NCBI GenBank assembly: GCA_911728435.2
Contig: OU452209.1
Location: 16,412,869-16,476,868, forward strand
Reading direction: 5' to 3'
DNA from: Apoderus coryli
Taxonomy: Eukaryota; Arthropoda; Insecta; Coleoptera; Attelabidae
Length of the DNA stretch: 64,000 nucleotides
Part shown: positions 34,378 through 45,800 of the stretch, piece after piece
Position numbering within the stretch: position 1 is the first letter of the stretch
Layout: every line of letters starts with the position of its first letter
Position numbers and translations under genes: made by a program
Notes under the pieces: generated by a model
The model's input: only the letters and a program-made list of their open reading frames with translations
Databases searched by the model: none
What the model was told of the DNA's origin: nothing

Positions 34378-37140
34378 ATAATAATAATAATACTCTTTAT
34401 TGTCTAACAGGTTACAGACCCAATTACAAGACAATATAACTAAATAAATAAGCTACTATAATAATAAACTAATTTATAATCCTACAAAACAAAATACGCA
34501 CACACATCAGATGGTCAGATTTTGCAGGAACCGAGACAACTGAGCGCAGAAAGATCTTACAGGCTCATTGAAATAGTTAATTTCTTGACTAAATCCTTCT
34601 ATGTTACATGTTTGGCATGCTCGAAGTAGTGGTGATTTGGATTCATAATTAGTACGAAAAACAGGAACGCAGAGGGGCGCGGTATGTTAAAATTTAACGA
34701 TCGGAGTAGATCTGCACAGTCCACCAAGCTATTAAACAGAAAGAGTTGTCCGGCATACACTCTGCGAGCAGCCAGTGAAACCATTTGAAAGCGATCGAGC
34801 AGTGCTCTATGATCGAATCCTCTACATGGGAATTTACCGTAAATTTTAAACGCTAAATATTTAAGGAATTTCCTGTATGAGATTGGTAAATGGGAGACCA
34901 TATTATATATGCGTACTCAAGCTTAGATCTTACCAGCGCACAATACAAATTGGTTACCCATTCAATATCACTAAAATCTTTGGTAACACGAAACAAAAAG
35001 CCAAGCATGCGTAGTGCATCTCGGGTAATACTTTGAATATGATAATTAAATGACAATTCAGTGTCGACGTAAACTCCAAGATCCCTGACAAAATCACAAC
35101 ACTCAAGCGCAGTGTCACTTAGCTGATAGCGATACTCAAAAACAGTTTGCGATTTCGAAAATATGACAAACTTACATTTATTAATATTTAAAGGCAATTT
35201 ATTATAGTTACACCAATCTTCAAGCTTAGATAAGTCGCGCTGTAACAATACGCAATCTGAAGTGTCTCGAATAACACGATACAAATAATGGTGCCAAACA
35301 TCTGCCCTGAGGCGCTCCGCTGGTGGGTGTGAAAGTTTCCGATTTATGACCATTGTATTCGACATAGTGTTGTCGATCAGACAAATAGGAAGCAAAAAAC
35401 GTTAAAAGATCCTCATGAAAACCCAACCTCGACATTTTCCGTAGGACAAGCGAATGATCCAGCTTATCGAAAGCCTTCGAAAAATCTCTCTCCTCTCCGA
35501 GGGTACGAAATACATCCTCTAGAAAACAGGTTAGGTTGGTTACTGTAGAGCGGCCTGGAAAAAACCGTGCTGCTGTGGAAAAATCTGATTCTTAATTTGA
35601 ATAAATATTTTTCGGTGTAATGCCGCTTCAAAAACCTTCGAGAAGTTGGGCAGGAGCGAGACGGGTCTATAATTTTCAATATGATCATTCTCAGCTGATT
35701 TATGGATTGGGCAAATAGTTGGCAGAGACATGAATTTCTACAACATTAACTTGAAAGCTCGAAGTCCCTAAAACGAGCATACATTAAAATGCCAACGTGC
35801 CGAGCCAATCAGAGCATTTGGGGCGGGGCTTTCCTTGGCGCGCTTTTGAATTTGAATTTAACCGCTATTCAACTTATTTTGAAACTGAAATTTAGTAGAT
35901 ATTTAATTGAAATGGGTTTTTCACAAAGACCTTAGTAATAATTGTGTTATTAAGGTTTTTGGGTTTTCAGTAAAATAATTTAAATATTAATATGTATAAG
36001 GTATTCGCTAAGAAAGTCTGCTGAACTTTCCTTTGTAGTAGGTATTTCTTGATATACCTAGCTGAAAAACCTTCATTTCGTATATCGGAAAAACGATGCT
36101 CAAATATATTTATGTATAATTTGAAGATACCTATCTAATTTTAAAATAATTTTATGCATTACAGATAGGAAGTCAGGAAATAAAAAAAAAAGGCACATTA
36201 TTCTCAATAGTTTATTTTTAGCTATATATATTAAATTGTACACAATGATAATAAATAATAATTACTATAAACATACAAATTAATACACCAATTAATATAA
36301 ACCTATAGCAGTAAAATTACATTAATTTGATTCCACCAATACGAATAGAACCTCCAGTCTTTATGCTACGTTTTGTACATGAACTTACAAAACCTAAAAG
36401 CAAGATTTCCGCAAACACCCGTATTATTACGTCTGTAAATAAATGCCCAACCTCTAGAATCGCTTCTATTGCAGTTATATAATATAATTTCTTCTCCATT
36501 ATGACATTTATTCCTACTACGGCAAGTATAGTCCACTTCTCTGTTTTCAAGTTGTCTCCAAGCTGTAAAATCTTCAAAAGCTCTAAAATGTAAAACGGAT
36601 TGTTTAATATCTATCGCATGAATGTTGTTGAAATGAGTAATCAAAGTATTATGTTTGGAAAACTTCTCTGTTTGTGCACATAGGGCATATGAAGTGGTTT
36701 AGATTAAGAGTTCCAACCTCAACATAGATGTACTTACCTACCGAATCCATTTTCTTAACTACGAACACAGAATAAGGAACCGTAGCGTAGCTTCCTTATT
36801 CTATGCTATTTCCACAGCTAATATCAGCTGTGCTATAACTATAACCAACGGTAGAACCCAAGTTTATCCAATACAAATATAGACTTTGCTAGAATTAAAC
36901 ACAAAATATTAAATAACAAATAATGTCTGCATATCTACACAACAATAGAATTTCTGTCTAAAAGAAAACAAACTCGACACAGATAGAATATTGCTCTTTT
37001 AAACAAAATAAACAGGTGAATTGCCCGCATCCCGCATGCGCATAATATACAGATTTTGATTGGCTCGGCACGTTGGCATTTTAATGTATGCTCCTAAAAC
37101 GAAGCAGTTCTGAAACATTTTCTTCATAGACTCTACACAA
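34378..37140 (-). mobile_element. LINE B, split by a Mutator-like element
   Basis: Minus-strand Jockey/CR1-like LINE. The 3' end at 34378-34400 is (TAA)n next to CTTTATTGTCTAACAGGT. RT pieces are at 35731-35464 (NYRPVSLLPNFSKVFE), 35435-35226 (SGAPQGRCLAPLF), 35395-34853 (LPLNINKCKFVIFSKSQT, RDLGVYVDTELSFNYH) and 34901-34599. It is interrupted at 35776-37092 by a Mutator-like element and resumes at 37102 for a few dozen bases before its truncated 5' end near 37140. The reading frame is broken by shifts, and the catalytic YADD block is missing. Confidence 0.8.
35776..37092 (-). mobile_element. Mutator-like element, 36-bp TIRs, 9-bp target duplication
   Basis: A 1317-bp element with perfect 36-base inverted ends starting AGCATACATTAAAATGCCAA, flanked by the 9-bp direct repeat CCTAAAACG (35767-35775 and 37093-37101). 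A 9-bp duplication is the hallmark of Mutator-like elements. On the minus strand at 36644-36366 a frame reads LHFRAFEDFTAWRQLEN ... YTCRSRN ... EEIILYNCNRSDSRGW. This resembles the Cys/His N-terminal domain (ending YxCxRSG) seen before MULE transposases. The catalytic domain is absent, so it is non-autonomous. It sits inside LINE B. Confidence 0.85.
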
Positions 37141-37711
37141 AAACAGGATAGTTCTTCTTGGGAAGCGGTCAAAAGTCGTCACGTCACCAGTTTGAAATGG
37201 AAGAATGAAATGGCATATCCAGTGATGCCAACTCGTGGGAAATTTCTTAATGCCCTTAATTAATTTAACTAAAATACCTACATGGTATTTGGCTTCTTGT
37301 GTTCAATAAAAAAAGTTTATTTGGAGATGAAAATGGAATAATTCTCATTTGTTACAGGTATTTTTGTAAACTGTGATGATAATGGCTAAGGAAGCGTTAA
37401 ATCTGCGGTGGATTAGAGATCTTCGACGTGGAGTTTAATTTTAGAAAAATGCATCTCAATGGCGATGGCATGGACCGCTTAGAGAGTCCTGATGAAAGCC
37501 GTAAGTTAATAAGTCATTTGAGCTAAATTAATAATAGCTTTGCTCGCGGAATTAATCAAAATACACTTTCTTTAGAATAATTTTAACCACAAATTTCAAT
37601 TTTTGTATATTATTTGGAAAATTTGCATAGATCTACGGACTCTTGTTTTCGAAAAGAAACAATTTGGCAGCAATGAGAATGTTTGTTTTATTTTTATAGA
37701 CTATTCAATAT
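37141..37711. other. Intergenic spacer between mobile elements
   Basis: No recognisable gene. AT-rich flank between LINE B and the IS630/mariner-like element. Confidence 0.45.
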
Positions 37712-39879
37712 ACAGGGTGAACTATCACTCAGTACAAAAATTTTAACTAGAGGTAGAGAAAAATAAGATTTAGCAGAATCGCCTTTCAAAAAATTTCCAA
37801 CATTTTTATTAAGGCTGAAAATGATTTTTTTGTAAATCATGTTAAACTCCCTTTTTACGACGCCTATGAACGCCTGCCCAACTGAACTTTAAATTAGACA
37901 TTAGCTTAAAGGTTATGATACAGCGCCATGTTGCCAAGTGTATCGATATACCGAGCATTTAATGTAAAACATTTATTTAGAAAATGTAGATGATTATGTG
38001 ACTTCAATCATGCGAAATATTAAATATTACGTAAGCTCCTACCTTTCGGATAGGTCTAACATGCCATGCCATGCCGCCATGATTTTTGAACTTCCTGGGG
38101 ACCGCTTGATTTACCTCCTCGTCCACTCTTCTTGTTTAATGTCAGGTACTCAGCCCGACGATCACAAGGTGGATCCCATCCGTTAGGAAAACCCCAAAGG
38201 GCAACAAAAAACACTCAAATGCAAATAACCCTAACACTTCAAAGCACTACAACAGCAAATGTTCAAAGAGACCACCGTTAACTTCACCACACTTGTTTAT
38301 GCGCTTAATCACTGAACTACTTCTAGTGCCTGTACTTTTTGTATGTGATACGGTTGAAACCCGTTCTTCTTCAGAATCCTCCTTGTTCTCAGATATTCCC
38401 AATCTTTTTGCAATCTCCGTAGTACTTATGGAGGGTTCCTCATCTATTAAATTTAGTACAGCCACTACATGTTCTAAATTATTTTGTCCTCCTTGTCCAC
38501 CCGTTTGAGCTTGCAATGTACCAGTATCTCACAAACGTTGTACTTACAACATTTACAAATGTGCGAGGACTAGATTAGACATGTCTTTCCTATTTGGAAA
38601 ACGTCTCCGGTATTCCACTGCCGCCCGATTTGCTCTTTCTTTGCATTTCCCATAGGTAGGTATAATATTATTACCATGTCTGTTAATTCCGCGTTTTTCA
38701 ATAATTCAATTCAATTTTCAAACATTCACAAATCAATAAAGTAATATAATAATTCGACGTCAGAAACGCGATGACAAATGACAAAGGAAAACATCGCCAT
38801 ATCGATATTATCAAAATATCGATATATCGGAATAAAAAATATCCATAGTCACATCGACAATTTACGCTTCATTATAACGATATAAAATTTAGCAGATATA
38901 TCAATACATTTGATTGGATATACCGCTGGGCTTTGCCAACGATAGTGCCAATGTATCGGATCAAACATCGGTATTTATTAACATTAGTGTAGTTTCTAGT
39001 TATTGTTGTATTTATACTAAAAATATTACCATTTTATCTGTTGAAAATGTACGATATCGATTGTTCAAATTTCATAACAAACTCGATCGATAGTAACAAA
39101 ATCTGCATAATAATTATTCGTGAATGCAGGCTTGCCAGATTTGGCCAAAAAAGCGATGGTCAATAGGCGCTGTGTAAAGTATGCAATGCGCAATTTCTAA
39201 CGTCTAATGTAATGTAAAAACAACCTTAGTTACGTGAGAAATTAAAATCAAATTATTTCGTGTAGCTAATGATAATTTTGACAGTTTCACGTTGCTTTTA
39301 AAAAAAAAAATGGAAAAATATCGTTTTAGAAGTCGAAGAAATTATCTACAATTTGGAGTATTCCAGATTGATTGTTATTGATCAAATATTATAAGACAGC
39401 GCCGCTACAACTGGCTATCATAGTTTAATATTTCGTTAAATTTAAAATAAATCGGCATCAGCGAATATTAAAAAAGTGTGCATTTAGTGTATCTACTTCT
39501 CGGAAATCTGTTGTGTTTTTAGTGTATTCAATAAGTATGAAAAAATATCGTTTTAGGAGTTTGTTGTTTGCAAAAACGAAGAAGTAGTGTACAATTCTGC
39601 AGTAGTAATGATGGATTTATTTATCAGGTATTATGATAATTATTTCAAAAATGTTCATTTTCACCTCTCTACAATTGGCAACGCCGCGTACTGCGGTTTG
39701 TAGGTTGGAAGCCATCGTAAAAAATAATTGTCATAGGCGCCGATATACCAGGGAAAAACGTGGATTTGCCCCATTTTGTAAACATCGAATACAAATTCCG
39801 AAACAAATTTTTTATGGTTTTTCATGCTTTCCTGAGCATGTGGTTAAAATTTTTGTACTGAGTGATAGTTCACCCTGTA
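37712..39879 (-). mobile_element. IS630/mariner-like transposon with 37-bp TIRs, deletion derivative
   Basis: 2168 bp. Perfect inverted ends begin TACAGGGTGAACTATCACTC (37 bases) and are flanked by TA on both sides, as expected for the IS630-Tc1-mariner group. A minus-strand frame at 38516-38247 reads as a helix-turn-helix start (NNLEHVVAVLNLIDEEPSIS, TTEIAKRLGIS) that runs into a typical transposase C-terminus (INKCGEVNGGLFEHLL). The catalytic middle with its DDE residues is gone. A second, plus-strand frame at 39633-39902 reaches the right end and is not recognised. About 1.2 kb of AT-rich sequence near 38560-39630 could be a later insertion. Confidence 0.82.
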
Positions 39880-39881
39880 TA

Positions 39882-42040
39882 ACTGTAAAAAAACATGATT
39901 GATGAATCAAATAATGTTTGATGCACAATTTACTATTGTCTAGAAAAGGCTGAATAAAATGTTATTGGAAATCCACGAAAATCAAACATTATTACCCCAT
40001 TTACAAATCTGTTTCTATTATATATTCTTAATCAATTTATTTTAGGTTAGATTGTCTATTAAAATTAGAAATTTTTGTTTTACCTAAAGAACAGTACCTA
40101 TTTACATCATATTTTTGTATTATTTTTGCAATAATTTATACAATTAGTTTAAACAATTATTATTATGCTATTTATGTAATTCACTATTATGTCATAATTT
40201 TTTGTATGCTATTTGTGTAAGGTATCAAGTTTTTTTTTAATGTTTTTTGATGCAAATAAGGTAGGTGTTTGTATGTGTATAAACTTTATAAAATAAATCC
40301 GAAGGTGTTAACCTTGAAACACCGGTTAGTAGTACCCACAAAATCATCTTCACAAAATAATATTTGCGAATTGGTACGAGGTGTCGCTAAAAAATAACGA
40401 AATTCATATTCTAAAAAAACATACAAACATATTTGCAGTAAGTTGTGTCCTCAATAGAAATGTCATCTAATTTCAATGTTTGTCTTCATAACATAAAGGT
40501 CAATATTTACCTTTTTAATGACAGAAGGAGTGCATGTAAACAAAAGCCAGTGGCGTAGTATAATTCTTTTGAAATCGTGGTTGTAGTTTCTAATAATATG
40601 AATAGAATATATAGGATCATAATGCCCACTTGCACCACATCCCATATCTTCTCTTTATCGTAAGGTATTTATGTAAAGGTCTGTGCATATCATTATACAT
40701 TTATGCTACTATTTATTAAGAAATGATGAAATATAAAGCATTTTATGAATTTACAATTATTTTTGTTTATTATATTACTGTCTATTTTGCAACTAGGTGT
40801 ATAGCATATTTAAACAACTCATGTTAACTACTATCTCTGCAAAATCCCAAAATCTACGCCATTGTACTTACTTGTGACACGTAACCTTACTCGGAAAATC
40901 ACTCGACATGCAAACTAAACACTTTTTTCTCCTCATTATTTAAAGGAAACCCAGTTTTACACACTACAAATGCAGTAAAGTGGAAGAGTCTCATAAAATT
41001 CACTTAATTCGCGTTATAAAACTGTACGAAGCACTACTAGCACTCCAGACGTCAACGTGACGTGTAAATATAAACAAATCCCTTCGCGGGGTAGCCACAA
41101 ATTTATATCCGTAGAACTGTATTGTTGTGAATCATATTATATTTGATTGATTTCTTGACGTTAAATATTTTATGAACATGTAATGGAAGCCGAATACAAA
41201 AAGAAATATTATAAATATTGTATAGTTCTGCAATGTAAGAACACTGTGACCAACCCTAATAAAAATTTACACTGGGATGTGAAATATGAGTTCTGATTCT
41301 ATGAATAAAACGAACAATTGGCAACAGTGTTAGATTTATTAGTAAAAATGTAAAGGTTATGTAGGCTACAAACATTTTTGTGATTAGTTTCTTTCTATTT
41401 TTATTTATTTTTCTGAGGTTGTGTCCAGCGATTTCAACCCCATTTAGCAAAAAACAAATCAATAATTCCTGGACAGTAGCACTTAGATAACTGTATTAAA
41501 AATTCACGCCATCTATTGATTGTTAGAAAATTATATTTAACAAGAACCGAGAGCAAACAAACAAAATTAAATCAATTATCCAAAAACTATGTGATATATT
41601 CTTTCTTGTTTTCAAATTTCTTTTAATAAACATAGTGTTCCAATTATTTGAAAAATATAATGTGTAAATATTATTTAATTAATTAAAGATCATTTTAATT
41701 ATTATCAACTTTAATTTACATTAATATAAACAAGATATGTGTGCTAAATTTCGTCTTGTGTTAGATTAATTCGTGAATTTACATAATCTGGAAATGTGGC
41801 ATGGCATTTTTAAAAAATCGTTAACTAATTTAGCAGTGTAATTTTTTATAGTCAAATTGAACTATCTATATTTAAATGAATTAATTAATAACACAATAAT
41901 AGTGAAATGTAAATAGGTATTAGTTTATAAAAAATGTGTAACAACATTCCAATGTCCACATAAACTGTTATAACAAATACCTACATACATGTTTAAATAA
42001 ATATAAATAATTAATTTATTGTGAATACCTAATAAGTAGA
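39882..42040. other. Intergenic upstream of the EML gene
   Basis: AT-rich with no gene recognised. The 5' UTR and promoter of the EML-like gene are expected toward its right end. Small frames at 40463-40645 and 41256-41462 look random. Confidence 0.5.
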
Positions 42041-42836
42041 ATGAGTGAAAGTGCTGAGGATTTATCAAAATCTGATGATAATATATCGATCAATCGTTAT
42101 TTAGTGAATGATATAGAAAGTCCTAACTTTGTTGATACATATAATGCATGGCGTAAGTTTTATTTATCATCGTTTATATCTGTAATAAGTACTTGAGTAT
42201 TAATAAATTTTACGTAATTTATTATATTGAAAACAATGTAAATGTAGGTACCTATAGGTAATGCGAAAATAAGACGTCAATAGTTAATTTTTTAACAAAT
42301 CTCATAGGGACTTTTAAATAATATACCATTGCACGCTCTCGTTAAAGATGGATGGGATAATGACAATGGTTTAGATAATATTTATCTTGATATTGACAGT
42401 AGAGGACTATTAATGTATAATATTCAATAATAATATCGTGTTGACACAATTCTATTAGCAATGGTCTGCTACTGTCAAGTATAATTCTTTTTAATGTTTT
42501 TATTGAATGCAAAATTGTGAGATCTTATGACATCACCAGATTCTGTGTTTTTTTTATCATTTCTGATGATTATGATTAAAAAAAAATTATTATATTATTT
42601 GTGAATTTGAAAACGTAGCAAAATTTATTATCTCTCTTTGTCTTACTTTTTATAACTCGCATTCGTTCAATATTTAATAGAACAGTTTTGTAGTGTGTTG
42701 GAACAAATCTATATTCGTCGTCTGCTAATGTCAAAGGGAAATAATATGGAGTGGGGTTTAACATATTCAAAACTCCTTATCTCTAATGCAGTTTTGAAAT
42801 TTTGACAGATATTTGAAATGTATGAACCACAGAAAT

Positions 42837-42867
<31 letters not shown>

Positions 42868-45800
42868 TCTAGAATGATAATCCCGTAGTACAAAAATGTA
42901 ACCAAAAGTGTAGAGCTGTCTTTAATGCGCATGATCACCAGTATCTTATTTTTCAACAGGACCGGCTTTGATGTAATATTACTGTTATGTTATAGGTATA
43001 TTTAAAATTGAATTTTACCATTTGGTAACATTCAAATAAAAAAATGGAATAAAGGAATTTAAGAAATAAAAAATTACATTAAATATCTCAATACTTTATT
43101 GTCTAACAGGTACAACCCAATAATAATAAATCTAAGCAGAAACGAGAAATAAATAAAAATTCTAATACTGGAAAATATCTTAAGGACATGAGCATTCTAA
43201 TTATTTATTTTATTATTATATAATATTTGTTTGTTTATACAACCACCTTAGGCGTCTTACCTCTCTACAGCCTTCAAAGAAGGGGTGCAAGAAACAATGA
43301 CTTCACAAATATTTTCCGTGTCCATGTAAACCACTTCCATATCATCCGTACTACTCGCAATAGTATTTTGTGACAAAACATGGTTGGTAGAACTTGTATT
43401 CTCAGCAATTTCATGGAGGATTCTATAATTAAGTATATTCCAGTTTAACAACAGAATTCAAACGAACTTTGTATACCTACACAACGTAGGAAATATATTC
43501 TTGACATACATATCATGCATTTTTGACAGACTGCTTTTAAGTAAACAGTGTCTTGATATCAAACGATTAAGAATTTAACTTCCACTCTCATTTACATAAT
43601 CTCTTCTTTTCAACAAAAGTTTGGGAACTGTATCGGGTAACAGGGTGATCCTCTTGCCGTCTTCTCTACAAATGATATCTTCTGCAGCGAAATGCTTACT
43701 GCATATGACATTCCCATCACATAAATTTTCTGTACTAGGATCCCAATGCCCGCATCCAAACATCATGTCTTTTTTTTGTCAAGCTAAAAGTGAGTATCAT
43801 GTCAATGGTATCATATTGACTTAAACTGAGACTGTTAGAAATCCAAAACAATAACTTACTGAAAATATTTAATACCAGGAATGAGATCTTCATTTTTACA
43901 CCACAACACTATACACCTCATTGTTTGTTAAATAAACGAACTAAAACCAAAATAACAAATATTAAAAACAATTTTAATCACAAATAGGTATATCTATCAA
44001 CAATTAAAATATACCACGAATAAAACCATCTCAATTATAAAACCTATTTGAATTGTTGTGAAGCCGACTCTGACAGATATTCCTACTACGAGAAACGTCA
44101 TTTGCGAAAACAGACGCTGTTGCGAAATCTCCTAAATTTAATAAGATTTGGAAAAAAATGTTTCGTTCATATTGCTGAAAACTAAACAGTATGCAATTTT
44201 ACCGATAACATTTAATTATTTGATTTTGTCAAGCAGTTTCGTATGACGCAACATATGGATTTATTTATAAAACAGATATGTCGCATAAATTCTGTAAGGC
44301 GAACGACAAAATAGTTTTAAATATGGCAGCTCTGTACTGAAAATAAGATATTGAGGAGCATGCGTAGATCGTGAAAACTCTGCATACCCGTTACACTTTT
44401 TGGTATTCGGCTGGATTTAATTAGCATTCTAGAGTACATATATAATATAAGATTTCTATGGTTAAATCTCTGTTAACTCCTGTAATTTCACGTGAAATAT
44501 CACCAAATTGGTGTGTGATCTGTTTTATTAACTTATCTTGTGACAGGATTAACGAAAGTTATTGTAAAATAAATTATTGATTATCTACTCTGGTTTTTTA
44601 TCCTCATTAGATGACTTATTTAAACAAATATTTTAATTTTAAAATGAAGTAAAATTATATCCTCTATTTCTCTTACTTTTTATAGCATTAATTTAACAAA
44701 ACAGTTTTGTAATGTGTTGGAACAAATCTATATAGATAATCCGCCAATGTCAAAAGCAGGCAAAAAAAATGAATGGAGTAGGGATAACAGTATCCAAACC
44801 TCTTTATCTCTGACGCAGTTCTTAATTTTGACATAATGACATTTCACGTATTTGAATCAGTTAATTTTAAAATTTTCGTGTAACAAAATTAAAAATGTAA
44901 CTAAATAAATAGAATTAAACAATGTTCAAATGACTCATAGTTTTATACCGAAACTAGTCAAGAAAGTCCGTAAAAGTAATTATTATACTTATATCTGCAC
45001 GTATTAATTGAGTGTTTAATTCTGTGTTTTTCCAGATGAGATGCTCGAAACAGAGAACCGCGGAGTGGCTACTCGCCTCTCTGATTTAGAACGTAAAGTT
45101 CTAGAGCAAGGAGATGAGTTGGTTTGTCTTAAAGCCACTTTAGCAGAGGCTTTAAGACGTCTAGCAGTGCTAGAAGGTGTTCGGCAAGGCCAAACAGCTC
45201 CAGTTGGTACCCCGATCCGTATTAATGGTAGTGGGGCTAAGCCACATCGACCTATTAGTTATAGTGGAGCGAAGACCCAAGAAATTCCCAGAAGGTTAGT
45301 GAGTAATAATACTTAATTAGTTATCTTAATGTGGTAATTATTATTCTTTAGATATGCTGGGTCGTCGCTACCTCAGCGTCGTGCCGTCCACTACCAATCA
45401 ACTGGTAGTCTTCATAGCGATAGCCACAGCTCTAGTAGTATAAGTCCCGTGCCTTCACCGTCCCCACGAGCTACACCATTGCCTTTAAGTAATAGTAATC
45501 ACACTGGTAATCAACAACATAATGTACGTCGACCGGTCTCTGCATTAAATAACCATAATATTAACAGTCCAGTAGCACTGCAGCAGCCTCAACAAAGTAG
45601 TGCAACGTTGCATAAGAGATGGAGCTCTACTGGGGACTTCAATCAAGTAACGTCTGGTAGTGGGATGCAGTCAAAGTAAGTACCTAATTCTAGTTGTTAG
45701 TATTTTGCATGATTTTTTTTTTTATTTCTTTGTGTTTATATTTTTGTTTTAGGTTTTCCACAAAATCATTTTTAAATCTGTATTCGAAATCAAATAATTT

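Noticed and set aside
42828..44460. Large inverted segmental duplication with the 16600 locus
   Set aside because: Similarity stops exactly at the element ends, so these are two transposon insertions and not a wider duplication.
42820..44468. 8-bp target duplication for THAP copy 2
   Set aside because: Flanking 8-mers GTATGAAC and GTTAAATC match at only half of the positions.
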